Shown: in pieces, positions 16,499 through 25,154 of the stretch | Position numbering within the stretch: position 1 is the first letter of the stretch | Layout of the letters: the number at the start of each line of letters is the position of its first letter | Assembly (NCBI GenBank): GCA_026707045.1 | Contig: JAPOXO010000089.1 | Coordinates: 1-44,861, forward strand | Direction: 5' to 3' | DNA from: Gammaproteobacteria bacterium | GTDB taxonomy: Bacteria; Pseudomonadota; Gammaproteobacteria; Pseudomonadales; Azotimanducaceae | Length of the DNA: 44,861 nucleotides | Made by a program: the position numbers and the translations under genes | The notes under the pieces: model-generated | The model's database searches: none | Told to the model about the DNA's origin: nothing | The model's input: only the letters and a program-made list of their open reading frames with translations

Positions 16499-17500
16499 TT
16501 GAATAGACCAGCTTCATTAGTCAAGTACAACACTTTAGGTGTTGATTCGACCGCACGGGAACTGATTCATGTTGCAGACAAGGATGAACTACTGGCCGCC
16601 AGTTCGAATGAGGAAACTTGCATCTATCTCGGTGGAGGTTCCAACGTCGTGCTGCTCAATCATCTGGATGCTCGCGTTATACGGGTGGAAATAAAGGGAA
16701 TCTTCTACAACCGCTTGGAAGATGGATCAAACTTGCTACGTGTCGGAGCCGGAGAATGCTGGCACGAGTTGGTTCGGGCTACAGTGGGAAAGGGACTTCG
16801 AGGCTTAGAGAATTTGGCACTGATACCTGGAAGTGTCGGTGCCGCACCGTGTCAGAACATCAGCGCCTACGGTCGCGAGCTTTCCGAAGTACTACACAGC
16901 GTTGAAGTGTTCGATCGTTTTCAAAATTCGTTTCAAACGATCCCCAACGAGCAATGTCGCTTCCGTTATCGGGATAGTTTGTTCAAATCCTATTTTCCAG
17001 ACCGCTATGTGATTTGCTATGTGAACTTAGTTCTAGGGGCACTAGAGCTTTCGGTGGAATACAAGGATGTAAAGGAGCATTTGGAGCAATGGCCGGTACA
17101 TGCACTGTCGAGCCGCGCAATAGCCGAAAGCGTAGTTAGAGTAAGGAAACGCAAGCTTCCAGAGGTGCGATCCCATGGAAATGTCGGAAGTTTCTTTCAG
17201 AATCCGACGATTTCACGGCGAAAGTACGATTGGCTTCGAGCCAAAACTGAAATTCGAGGATTTGATCAGTCGGATGGTGTTAGAGTCCCGGCTGCTCGCC
17301 TCATAGAGGTCTGCGGCTGGAAAGGACGTCGAATCGGTGACGTACAGGTTTGGCACAGACAGCCGCTCGTACTGGTCAATCGAGGCACGGCTAAAGGTTC
17401 AGACTTTCTCGAGCTAGCCAAACGCATAGCCGGTGACGTGCACAGCAAATTCGACATTGAACTTGCCTTGGAACCAATAGTCCTAGGCCAAGATTCCTAG
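16499..17500 (+). CDS. murB: UDP-N-acetylenolpyruvoylglucosamine reductase
   Basis: MurB reduces the enolpyruvyl group to give UDP-MurNAc, the second step of peptidoglycan precursor synthesis in the cytosol. The 333-residue protein is of the E. coli type I form. NTLGVDSTA starts the FAD domain, and GGGSNVVL and NLALIPGSVGAAPCQNISAYG bind FAD. YRDSLFK is present. GNVGSFFQNP contains the catalytic Ser at residue 231, and the C-terminal Glu is in FDIELALEP. TTG 16499 is the only start that retains the family N-terminus. It converges on rne with 21 bases between stops. Confidence 0.95.
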   Translation: MNRPASLVKYNTLGVDSTARELIHVADKDELLAASSNEETCIYLGGGSNVVLLNHLDARVIRVEIKGIFYNRLEDGSNLLRVGAGECWHELVRATVGKGLRGLENLALIPGSVGAAPCQNISAYGRELSEVLHSVEVFDRFQNSFQTIPNEQCRFRYRDSLFKSYFPDRYVICYVNLVLGALELSVEYKDVKEHLEQWPVHALSSRAIAESVVRVRKRKLPEVRSHGNVGSFFQNPTISRRKYDWLRAKTEIRGFDQSDGVRVPAARLIEVCGWKGRRIGDVQVWHRQPLVLVNRGTAKGSDFLELAKRIAGDVHSKFDIELALEPIVLGQDS

Positions 17501-17521
17501 CTAATGCGAATAACCAAGTCT

Positions 17522-20278
17522 CTAGGAAATCTCGATTGTGCCCTGGGGCTTGGCGTCTACGCTCTCCCTGAGCTGATTACGAGGATCGTTGCTCGCTCTG
17601 GAAGCGTCATCATCGTCGTCCTGTCCGTTGCTTGAATCCAACTCTGTTTCGGTGCCTGCATCTAGGGTGTGATCGGTTGATTCACTCTCGGGTGGAATGA
17701 ATGAAGCAGTTGAGTCTTGCAATGCTTCGCCTGAATCCAGCTCTTCTGTCGATGACTGCACAAGTGTGTTCGTATTTGACTCGGAGCGTTCTTCGATAGC
17801 GTCAGCGCCTGATATTGATTCGGCTCCCTCTTCACCGACTGAAACCGCTTCTGTTTGTTCCGATTCGTGACTTTCGGTACTTAGCACAACTTGCTCGGTA
17901 ACAAAGACTGATTGCTCTACGTCTGTTGTGGGACTATTGGAATCTTGGACTTCGTGGTCAGGTTCTGAAGATCTCGTTGTAGATTCCGAGTGTTGCTTGG
18001 AACTACCTGAACTGATCCTCTTCGCACTATCAGATCTTGTTCGAGAAGTTTGAGACCCTTGAGCGTTTCGAGCGTCTTGGCTACTACTTGATGGTCTTTG
18101 CCGTTGTTGTTTCTGTTGCTCTAGACCTTGGTCGACAACTGCCTCGGTTGTATCGTCGGATTTCCGTTGTGATCTTGTTCTAGACCTTTGGTTGTCCCTA
18201 GTTCGCTTGTCGGACTGCGCCGTTTCTCGTGCTGACGACTCAGAGGATCTACGCTGTGTTCGTGCAGATTGAGGTCTATTGGAAGCCGCGGTTGCTTTTG
18301 GTTTTTCTCGTGGAGCGTCAGCAGAAGTTGATCTCGATGAGGAGGTTCTTTCTGCGGTTGCTCGTTGAGGTCGCTGTCTTCGGCCCGCGCCTGTTTTCGC
18401 CGTTGGTCTAGTTTGGCGTTCCTTGGTCGGTGCTCGTTCTCTAGTACGTCTACGAGCAGTTGGTTCATTCGAGGAAGTTTCAGCAACCATGAACAACCGT
18501 CGATGTAAGTAGCCTAGCATTTGCCCAACACCCACAATGGCTTGTCTGAAGGGATTTGTCGAAGTGCGTCGTGAGTCTTGCCGAGCGGACCGACCGTCGG
18601 ACTTGGAAGAAGATCTCGATCGACTGCGTCGACTCTTGTTCGTTTTCTCAATATCGGACCGTGATACGGCAGCGGTCTCAATCGATTTTGCCGGAGATGC
18701 TCTTGTCCCGTTCCTTTTTCTATCCTGTTGAGAACCACTTGCCTTGCCCTGTGCGTAGCTTTCGGTTTCGCGCGGTTTGTTGCTGTGCTGACTTCGATAC
18801 GAGTGCGTGACGTAGGTTGAATTGTCGTCATCGAGATCTGGAATGATCTCAATCGTAGACTTCGACTGAATCTCAAGTACGCTAAGATGCGAACGCAGTT
18901 CGTTAGTGAGGAAAGCGGCGACATCAGGTGTTACATGTGTTCGAATTTTTGTGACTTTCTTGTCGTAACACTTTGCTTCAAGTTCGTGAAAAATATGGTG
19001 GGCAATAGAAGAAACAGTACGAATTCTCCCGTAACCGCTACAAGTGTCGCACTTCTCGAACGCCGTATCGTAGATTGAAGACTTGGTTCGACGACGTTGA
19101 AGTTGCATCAGGCCGAATTTCGAAATAGGTTCGCACTTTGTGCGATGCCTATCCTTTTGGCAGGCACGTTCGACTCTTTCCTGAACTTTTCGGATGTCAT
19201 CTTCCGAGTTCATGTCGATGAAGTCCACGACAACCAATCCGCCAATGTCTCTCAGGCACAGTTGATTGAATAACTCATCAACTGCTTGAAGATTGGTGTT
19301 CAGAACCATGTCCGAGAAATTGTTCTTATACTTGGATTTCGCTGAATTTACATCCACGGCCAAGAATGCTTCGGTCGGATCAAGAACGATTTGACCTCCT
19401 GACGGCAGCGTGACCTGACGGTCAAACACACGATTGGATTGCTTCTCGATCTTGTTGCGAGTGAAGAGCGGCAAAGCATCTTCATAAAGCAAGATCTTGC
19501 CTTCGAAATCTGGCATGAAATTGTTCACAAAATCAACGGTTTGCTGGTAAACCTCTTCGTCATCGACAAGGATTTCCTCGATTTGTGCATGTAGGTTGTC
19601 GCGCAACACGGTATTGACCATGTTGTTCTCTTCGTATAGCAATCTGGGCGCCTCGGATTGCTTGTACGCCTGATTGATCAGGTCGAGCAACTGGATGCAC
19701 TCGTTGACATCTTGCTGCAAGGTCTTCATATCTTTGCCACCAGCCGAAGTGCGAACAACAAGCCCTGCATCCTTCGGAAGTGAGACTTTGGACAGAATCC
19801 GGTTCATTTCCTCCCGTTCAGGCCCGGTGATCATCCTAGAGATGCGGTTTCGAGGACGATTGGTAGTGAAAACGATGTGCTGCCCGTGCAATTGGATTCG
19901 TGTAGTGAGCGACGCGCCTTTGTCGGCTCGGGAGTCCTTGTCGACTTGCACCAGCACGTCGTCACCGACTTTGACGTAGTCAGAAATGCGTTTTTCAGAG
20001 GGAGCACCATCCGAAAAATCGGACGGCCTGGTAAGAGGTTCAACCCGGGAGAGTGCTAGCAGACCTTGTTTGACATCTCCATAGTCGACAAAAGCGGCAT
20101 TGAGCTCATCTTTAACTGCAGAGACCTTTGCTTTGTAGATGTTGCCTTGGAGAGGTCGGTTATTGTTGTGCTCGATGTGGAGGTCATGCAATACCGTTGG
20201 GCTCGAACCTTCGTTAGTAGTGACTACAGCGACACGCACTTCTCGAGCTGGAAGCACATTGATTAAAATTTTCTTCAT
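17522..20278 (-). CDS. rne: Ribonuclease E
   Basis: The 918-residue endoribonuclease is the scaffold of the RNA degradosome. The N-terminal S1 domain begins MKKILINVLPAREVRVAVV. The DNase I-like site has Asp309 (AVDVNSAKS) and Asp352 (VVDFIDM), and the Zn-link is CDTC (410-413). The tail from about residue 490 is disordered and carries an Arg/Ser-rich block (about 547-575). A short amphipathic segment at about 578-600 (GQMLGYLHRRLFMVAE) resembles the membrane-targeting helix of RNase E. More Arg/Ser/Thr-rich sequence follows, then a long acidic Glu/Ser region. ATG 20278 fits the family start; ATG 20290 would add four residues. The leader holds several inverted repeats. Confidence 0.96.
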   Translation of the reverse strand: MKKILINVLPAREVRVAVVTTNEGSSPTVLHDLHIEHNNNRPLQGNIYKAKVSAVKDELNAAFVDYGDVKQGLLALSRVEPLTRPSDFSDGAPSEKRISDYVKVGDDVLVQVDKDSRADKGASLTTRIQLHGQHIVFTTNRPRNRISRMITGPEREEMNRILSKVSLPKDAGLVVRTSAGGKDMKTLQQDVNECIQLLDLINQAYKQSEAPRLLYEENNMVNTVLRDNLHAQIEEILVDDEEVYQQTVDFVNNFMPDFEGKILLYEDALPLFTRNKIEKQSNRVFDRQVTLPSGGQIVLDPTEAFLAVDVNSAKSKYKNNFSDMVLNTNLQAVDELFNQLCLRDIGGLVVVDFIDMNSEDDIRKVQERVERACQKDRHRTKCEPISKFGLMQLQRRRTKSSIYDTAFEKCDTCSGYGRIRTVSSIAHHIFHELEAKCYDKKVTKIRTHVTPDVAAFLTNELRSHLSVLEIQSKSTIEIIPDLDDDNSTYVTHSYRSQHSNKPRETESYAQGKASGSQQDRKRNGTRASPAKSIETAAVSRSDIEKTNKSRRSRSRSSSKSDGRSARQDSRRTSTNPFRQAIVGVGQMLGYLHRRLFMVAETSSNEPTARRRTRERAPTKERQTRPTAKTGAGRRQRPQRATAERTSSSRSTSADAPREKPKATAASNRPQSARTQRRSSESSARETAQSDKRTRDNQRSRTRSQRKSDDTTEAVVDQGLEQQKQQRQRPSSSSQDARNAQGSQTSRTRSDSAKRISSGSSKQHSESTTRSSEPDHEVQDSNSPTTDVEQSVFVTEQVVLSTESHESEQTEAVSVGEEGAESISGADAIEERSESNTNTLVQSSTEELDSGEALQDSTASFIPPESESTDHTLDAGTETELDSSNGQDDDDDASRASNDPRNQLRESVDAKPQGTIEIS

Positions 20279-20340
20279 GGTTTCGAACATCCTTCATGGT
20301 CGTCTCGAAACCTGTCTGTCGAAAGGGAACTGTTACATTA

Positions 20341-20463
20341 GTTGATACCTGAAGACCATGATTCACCACTGTGTGCTTGTATCAACAAGATGAAGTCCAT
20401 CTTGTACGGTTCGTCGAGTCTGATCAACGTTGCGGAACCAGGCTTAAACGTCCAAGCTGGTTC
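20341..20463 (-). promoter_or_regulatory. Inverted repeats in the rne leader
   Basis: Three repeats lie 60-190 bases upstream of rne. GTTGATAC (20341-20348) pairs with GTATCAAC (20379-20386). CAAGATG / CATCTTG (20386-20392 / 20398-20404) has a 5-base loop. GAACCAG-CTT / AAG-CTGGTTC (20435-20445 / 20454-20463) has one bulged base and an 8-base loop. None is followed by a U-tract. In E. coli the rne leader folds into hairpins through which RNase E limits its own mRNA, so a similar autoregulatory leader is inferred here. Confidence 0.4.
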
Positions 20464-20679
20464 GTTTTCCCACCGATTATGTGGATGAAATGTAGAGTGT
20501 CTGGTCACGACATTCTCTGTTCAATAGGGTAGTCTTCAGTTTCACCTTACAAGAACAATTCTGTCTCGGCGAATTCTAGGTTTCGAAAAATCTGTTGTTA
20601 TGTTTAGTAACGCGAAAAATTGCGTTCACATGCGAAAATCCCTTGATTTACACGTCGCAAAAGAGCAATCAGTGTCTTC

Positions 20680-20749
20680 GAGGCGGTAGCTGCGCCTTGT
20701 TGTACGAAATCTATATTTCAGCTACCCGGAATCGTCCGAAGGACGCCTC
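20680..20749. ncRNA. Possible structured RNA element in the rne-rluC spacer
   Basis: GAGGC (20680-20684) pairs with GCCTC (20745-20749). GGTAGCTG (20685-20692) pairs with CAGCTACC (20719-20726). CGTCC / GGACG (20733-20737 / 20741-20745) closes a 3-base loop. Together these make a nested, three-way-junction-like fold in 70 bases, with one shared base. The strand is unknown: it could be the distal rne leader (-), the rluC leader (+), or a small RNA. I recognise no known family. Confidence 0.3.
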
Positions 20750-20787
20750 CCAACCAAGCTTTCGCAATTTGGTGAATAATCATACAA

Positions 20788-20871
20788 CATTTTGATACAA
20801 AATGGAACAGTTTGCCAAAAGTGAACGCTTTCATGCTCTTAACCAGCGCTATTGGCCTTACTACATGAAAG
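20788..20871 (+). promoter_or_regulatory. Dyads upstream of rluC
   Basis: CATTTTG-ATA-CAAAATG (20788-20804) is a perfect dyad, and CTTTCATG (20828-20835) is repeated inverted as CATGAAAG (20864-20871), 21 bases before the rluC ATG. Either could be an operator or leader structure. The rest of the 614-base spacer shows no convincing gene. Confidence 0.25.
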
Positions 20872-20892
20872 TTCAGAGAAATCATTAGTCAG

Positions 20893-21789
20893 ATGCCGGT
20901 CCGGTACATAACCGTCAATGATCATGTAGGCCAGCGGCTGGACAATTTTCTTATACGCGAATTGCGTCCAGTCCCAAAACGCCGCATCATGCAGATGATC
21001 CGCCGGGGCGAAGTGCGAGTCAATTCAAAGCGTGCTCGAGTAGGATTGCGTCTCGAGGAAGGAGACCGCATACGTGTACCTCCGATAGTCCGTGAGGAAC
21101 CACCGGACAAGGACATTGGCGATTCTCTAAAGGCTCATGTCCGAGAACGGGTGATCTTCGAGGATGATCGCCTGATCATTGTCAACAAACCGGTTGGACT
21201 TGCCGTCCATGCTGGAGGGACCATTCAAGTCGGCTTAATTGATGTCGTTCGATCGATTTATGAATCGGATCGCATCGAACTAGCGCACCGAATAGACAAG
21301 GATACTTCTGGTTGCGTAGTCATGACTCGAACCCGAGTTGCACTACTGGAAGTACACCATGCATTCAATCAAAAACTCGTTGAAAAACACTACGATGCAA
21401 TCGTCTTCGGACAATGGCCCGAAAATTGCGCTCGAATTGATTTGGCAATTCGACGATTCTCAATGCCCAATGGAGAGCGACGGGCTGAAATCGACTCATC
21501 GGGACGGGAAGCTTTGACAGAATTTTCTATAAAGTCTCGTTGTCCTTCAGCTACGTGGCTGGATGCTGTACCCATTACGGGAAGAACGCACCAGATTCGA
21601 GTTCACGCGGCAAGTACTGGACATTTTGTACTAGGCGATCCGAAATACTCACGAGCAAATAGCTCCATCAAAGTTCCACGCATGCTGCTCCACGCTTCCT
21701 CAATCACCTTTGCAAAGGGACCAAGGGTCCAAGCACCACTGGATCAATCATTTACCGAGTGCTGGCATCGATTGTGTCAAGAGGATTGA
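20893..21789 (+). CDS. rluC: 23S rRNA pseudouridine synthase RluC
   Basis: RluC converts specific uridines of 23S rRNA to pseudouridine. The 298-residue protein has an N-terminal S4 RNA-binding domain (residues about 12-70: RLDNFLIRELRPVPKRRIMQ) followed by the RluA-type catalytic domain. HRIDKDTSG holds the catalytic Asp, and GRTHQIRVHAASTGH and LGDPKY are standard motifs. It is divergent from rne, as in E. coli. The last 38 bases overlap the convergent maf gene. RluC rather than RluD is inferred from its position next to rne. Confidence 0.94.
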   Translation: MPVRYITVNDHVGQRLDNFLIRELRPVPKRRIMQMIRRGEVRVNSKRARVGLRLEEGDRIRVPPIVREEPPDKDIGDSLKAHVRERVIFEDDRLIIVNKPVGLAVHAGGTIQVGLIDVVRSIYESDRIELAHRIDKDTSGCVVMTRTRVALLEVHHAFNQKLVEKHYDAIVFGQWPENCARIDLAIRRFSMPNGERRAEIDSSGREALTEFSIKSRCPSATWLDAVPITGRTHQIRVHAASTGHFVLGDPKYSRANSSIKVPRMLLHASSITFAKGPRVQAPLDQSFTECWHRLCQED

Positions 21790-22378
21790 TCCCAAGTAGT
21801 CTAAGAAAGCTCGCAGTCTTGATAAGTGGCAGACCAACCAGTGCCGATGGGTCGTCGGAACAAACCGATTCAAACAAGAGAGGTGCATGCCGTTCAGATT
21901 TAATTGCGCCGGCACAGTCGAATGGTTTATCTAGGTCTACGTAGCGCTCGGCTTCGCCTGGAGTGAATTCTCTGAATTTGATAGTAGTGGATACCACGTC
22001 CCCAAAAATCTTCCCATCGGGAGCACGTACGCAAACCGCTGTTTCAAACCGCACCAAACTTCCTGGATAGCGCATGAGACAGGCCAGTGCGTTCTCTCGA
22101 TTGCCCGGCTTGGTCAAGATTTCGCTATCGCATACACCAACTTGATCACTCCCGATGACAACGCAACCTGGATTAAGGTCGGCAACAGTTTCCGCTTTCA
22201 GCTGTGCAAGGCGCATAGTTAGGTCGTAAGCAGATTCATTCGAATGTTGAGTCTCGTCGATATGCGCGGGAACTACACGAAAGGAATAGCCCAAAGACTG
22301 GAGCTGTTCGCGACGATACGGAGACATTGTTGCCAGTATTAGCTGCACATCTACCCCGACCAAGGGAGAAGTAGCCAT
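21752..22378 (-). CDS. maf: Maf-like nucleoside triphosphate pyrophosphatase (YceF type)
   Basis: A 208-residue house-cleaning enzyme that hydrolyses non-standard nucleoside triphosphates; its E. coli relative at this locus (YceF) prefers 7-methyl-GTP. ILATMSPYRREQL is the family opening, VVPAHIDET follows, VIGSDQVG contains the catalytic Asp, and KPGNRENA is also present. The frame is open to 22405, but ATG 22378 with AGGGG five bases upstream is preferred. It sits between rluC and yceD as in E. coli, and overlaps rluC by 38 bases at the 3' ends. Confidence 0.93.
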   Translation of the reverse strand: MATSPLVGVDVQLILATMSPYRREQLQSLGYSFRVVPAHIDETQHSNESAYDLTMRLAQLKAETVADLNPGCVVIGSDQVGVCDSEILTKPGNRENALACLMRYPGSLVRFETAVCVRAPDGKIFGDVVSTTIKFREFTPGEAERYVDLDKPFDCAGAIKSERHAPLLFESVCSDDPSALVGLPLIKTASFLRLLGINPLDTIDASTR

Positions 22379-22476
22379 TATCACCCCTGAAATGAGCTGG
22401 AGCAATCATCAAACTGATTTGACAATATACTCGAATCCTCCTAATATCCGCGCCAAAGCAGACTTCCCTTGACCGC

Positions 22477-22977
22477 ATGGTCGCACTTGTGCCCCGCGAA
22501 TTAGCTAGATCCAATAGGATTTGGCAAGGGAAAATTCCAATTGCGTCATTCTCACGTTTGCACGAAGTACTTGGCAAACAAGACGGAGATGTGAGAGTTC
22601 GCTTGGAGTTTTCGTACGACGAAAACGGTCGTGTCCGCATCATTGGACAGGTAGCCGCCCCAGCGGAACTCACGTGCTATACCTGCATGAAGACCATGGA
22701 CACAAATGTAACTGCAGAAATTGACATGTGTGTAGTTGACAGCGAACGCGAGGCGAGGGAGATTTTTGCAGATTTCGATGCGGTTGTTCTGCATGACGGA
22801 CCGACGACAATTGAAGAACTGGTGGAGGATGACATACTCTTGAGCGTTCCAACAAACGTGTGTGCACACGGGGAGTCCTGTACTAATCGTCCGCAGTCTT
22901 TTGTCGGCAGCCCGGAGAAGAAATATCGTCCGTTTCAACAGATTGGCCAAGTGGTCAAAGTAGCTGAAGAGTCTTGA
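22477..22977 (+). CDS. yceD: YceD / DUF177 large-ribosomal-subunit accumulation protein
   Basis: A 166-residue DUF177 protein. YceD homologues are required for normal 23S rRNA accumulation and are nearly always encoded next to rpmF. Visible marks are the beta-rich centre (VRVRLEFSYDENGRVRIIGQV), the zinc-knuckle-like CYTCMKT pair with a later CAHGESC, and the acidic HDGPTTIEELVEDDILLSVP that typifies the family. The start ATG 22477 is divergent from maf (98 bases). It precedes rpmF by 29 bases. Confidence 0.92.
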   Translation: MVALVPRELARSNRIWQGKIPIASFSRLHEVLGKQDGDVRVRLEFSYDENGRVRIIGQVAAPAELTCYTCMKTMDTNVTAEIDMCVVDSEREAREIFADFDAVVLHDGPTTIEELVEDDILLSVPTNVCAHGESCTNRPQSFVGSPEKKYRPFQQIGQVVKVAEES

Positions 22978-23006
22978 CTGAACAACTCGCAGATTGAGGA
23001 GTAGCC

Positions 23007-23201
23007 ATGGCCGTACAACAAAATCGAACAACTCGCTCAAAGAGAAACTTGCGTCGCTCTCATCATCGCATCGCCAAGCCAACGCTCTCGGAGGATGTAC
23101 TCTCGGGCGAAGTGCATCGACGTCACCACATCACGGAAGACGGTTACTACCGTGGCCGCAGAGTCGTTGACACCACAGAAAAAGTATCTGACGACGAATA
23201 G
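23007..23201 (+). CDS. rpmF: 50S ribosomal protein L32
   Basis: A 64-residue bL32. It begins [20 protein letters not shown], the near-invariant basic N-terminus that threads into the large subunit, and has [13 protein letters not shown] near the end. It lacks the four zinc-binding cysteines found in some L32 forms, as do most gammaproteobacterial versions. The last eight residues form an acidic tail beyond the usual end. GAGGAG lies six bases before the ATG. It is co-transcribed with yceD and probably plsX. Confidence 0.97.
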   Translation: MAVQQNRTTRSKRNLRRSHHRIAKPTLSEDVLSGEVHRRHHITEDGYYRGRRVVDTTEKVSDDE

Positions 23202-23231
23202 TCTCAATATCACGTAGTCCGCTCCCCAGAT

Positions 23232-24206
23232 ATGGCGGATTCTTGCAATATCGGTGTCGACACGTTGGGGTCGGAGACTCCAACTAGTGAGATCATCCAT
23301 GGTGCATTGGACTTTGCGCAAATACAAACCGATTGCGCAATCACTTTTGTCGGTAGGAAAGATGAATTGCAACAGGCCAAGGACTTTGGTCACTCAGTCG
23401 TTGTTTGCCCAGACTCCGTATCGCATTACGAATCGTTAGTCGGAGTGCTTAGGCACAACCGAAGCTCTTCAATGAAAGTCGGACTTGAACTGTTGTCGAC
23501 TGGAGAGATTGACGGTTTTGTGAGCACAGGGGATACTGCTGCATTGATGGCTTTAAGTAGGCAAGTCCTTCCGATGCTGCCTAGCTTTGACCGACCGGCA
23601 ATCATTAAACGCTTCGACGGTAGGCAACAGCCTTATTGGATGTTGGATCTCGGAGCAAATGTTGTTCGCAAGAAATCCTGGCTTTTACAATTCGCGCAAA
23701 TGGGAAGTGCTTACGCAACGGCGGTGGGATCAGTAGCTCGGCCTCGAGTTTCTCTTTTGAACATTGGGTCGGAAGCGCGAAAGGGCCCACAGATTCTGAG
23801 AGAGACAGCGAGTGATTTATCGAAAACGGCTAATCTCAACTTTGTAGGGTTTGTGGAGGCTGACCGTCTGTTTGACGGAAGTTCGGATGTTGTGGTGACC
23901 GATGGGTTTTCCGGTAATGTTGCATTGAAGTCGATTGAAGGTGCAACACGGATTGCTCATCACTTTATTGATCAGGAATTGCATACCGCTGGACTCAATG
24001 AGAGCGAAGTAGCAAGGTCTGTTGCGCAAGAGGTTCGAGAAAAGTTGAACGCTCAGGCGTACAACGGTGCAAGTCTAATAGGATTGAACGGTGTGGTAGT
24101 CAAGAGTCACGGAAGAACCGACAGAATTGGAATTGGTGCAGCCCTTCAATTGGCAAGAGAAGAAATCCAGGCTCGGGTGCCTGAGCACTTAAGACGCGAC
24201 CGTTAG
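23232..24206 (+). CDS. plsX: Phosphate acyltransferase PlsX
   Basis: PlsX makes acyl-phosphate from acyl-ACP for phospholipid synthesis at the inner membrane. The 324-residue protein has STGDTAALM, DLGANV, NIGSEARKG, TDGFSGNVALKSIEG and the C-terminal YNGASLIGLNGVVVKSHG, all family marks. The N-terminal motif usually written D-x-MGGD is here GVDTLGSE, so two residues of that loop differ. The protein is about 30 residues shorter than that of E. coli. No fabH follows; fabD begins 21 bases after the stop. Confidence 0.93.
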   Translation: MADSCNIGVDTLGSETPTSEIIHGALDFAQIQTDCAITFVGRKDELQQAKDFGHSVVVCPDSVSHYESLVGVLRHNRSSSMKVGLELLSTGEIDGFVSTGDTAALMALSRQVLPMLPSFDRPAIIKRFDGRQQPYWMLDLGANVVRKKSWLLQFAQMGSAYATAVGSVARPRVSLLNIGSEARKGPQILRETASDLSKTANLNFVGFVEADRLFDGSSDVVVTDGFSGNVALKSIEGATRIAHHFIDQELHTAGLNESEVARSVAQEVREKLNAQAYNGASLIGLNGVVVKSHGRTDRIGIGAALQLAREEIQARVPEHLRRDR

Positions 24207-24227
24207 CACACGGAGGTACTAGAGAAC

Positions 24228-25154
24228 GTGACAAAGGCTTATATTTTCCCCGGGCAAGGCTCGCAATCTGTAGGTATGGTAGATGACTTTCTTGACGCGA
24301 GCAGCGCTTTCTCCAATCGTCTGAAAGAAGCTTCGGACCTTATCGGCTTCGATTTGACTGCAATTGTGAAGAACGGCCCCGTCGAGGAATTGAATCGAAC
24401 CGAAATTACTCAACCTGCTCTTCTTGCAACGTCGGTTGCGATGTGTGAGCATTTCCTGGCGGAAGGTGGACCCTCAGCGGAGCTACTAGCCGGACACAGC
24501 GTTGGAGAGTACTCTGCTTTGGTCGTGAGCGGTGCGTTTACGTTTTCGGATGGTGTCGCGCTTGTTCATCATCGAGGACGTCTGATGCAACAAGCTGTCC
24601 CGAAAGGCGAGGGACTTATGGCGGCGGTCATCGGGTTGGACGATCACGTAGTCGAAGAGATTTGCGCTGAGATTGATGGTGTGGTTTCTCCAGCAAATTA
24701 CAACTCTCCTGGACAGCTTGTAATTGCGGGAAGTGCCAAGGCGGTTGAAATCGCGTCGGATCGATGCCAAGAAGCCGGAGCGCGTAGAGTAATACCGTTG
24801 GAGGTTAGCGTTCCCAGTCACTGTGATCTCATGAACTCCGCTTCTGAGGGTCTTGTGGACCTGTTGAATGAAGCTTCTATTCAAACTCCGCGGGTACCCA
24901 TTTACCAAAATGTGAATGCTCGGCCGTCCACGGATCCGGATGAGATTCGGAACGGCTTGATTGAACAGGTTAGATCGCCTGTACTTTGGACAGAGTGCAT
25001 AAGATCAATGATTCGAGACGGAGCAACAGAGTTTTTTGAATGCGGACCCGGACGGGTACTGTCCGGTCTTATGAGACGAATAGACAGATCCGCCCAGACG
25101 GTAGCTCTTGGTGACTTCAGCTCATTCATGAAGCAAGTAGAGATGTTCAAGTGA
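24228..25154 (+). CDS. fabD: Malonyl-CoA:ACP transacylase
   Basis: FabD loads malonate from CoA onto ACP for chain elongation in the cytosol. The 308-residue protein has the nucleophile elbow GHSVG with Ser91, GRLMQ with Arg118/119, the conserved Gln in FPGQGSQ near the start, and His198 in VPSHC as catalytic partner. The start is GTG 24228 with CGGAGG at a somewhat long spacing. Its stop overlaps the fabG GTG by 4 bases. Confidence 0.97.
   Translation: MTKAYIFPGQGSQSVGMVDDFLDASSAFSNRLKEASDLIGFDLTAIVKNGPVEELNRTEITQPALLATSVAMCEHFLAEGGPSAELLAGHSVGEYSALVVSGAFTFSDGVALVHHRGRLMQQAVPKGEGLMAAVIGLDDHVVEEICAEIDGVVSPANYNSPGQLVIAGSAKAVEIASDRCQEAGARRVIPLEVSVPSHCDLMNSASEGLVDLLNEASIQTPRVPIYQNVNARPSTDPDEIRNGLIEQVRSPVLWTECIRSMIRDGATEFFECGPGRVLSGLMRRIDRSAQTVALGDFSSFMKQVEMFK

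Noticed and set aside
18121-18486. Antisense or alternate-frame ORFs inside the rne tail
   Set aside because: They are shadows of the repetitive Arg/Ser/Glu codons of the RNase E tail.
20595-20795. 66-codon plus-strand frame between rne and rluC
   Set aside because: It covers the strongest inverted repeats, lacks an SD and has an unlikely composition.
24206-24228. Absence of fabH between plsX and fabD
   Set aside because: Striking against E. coli, but from memory the same arrangement is normal in Pseudomonas-type genomes.
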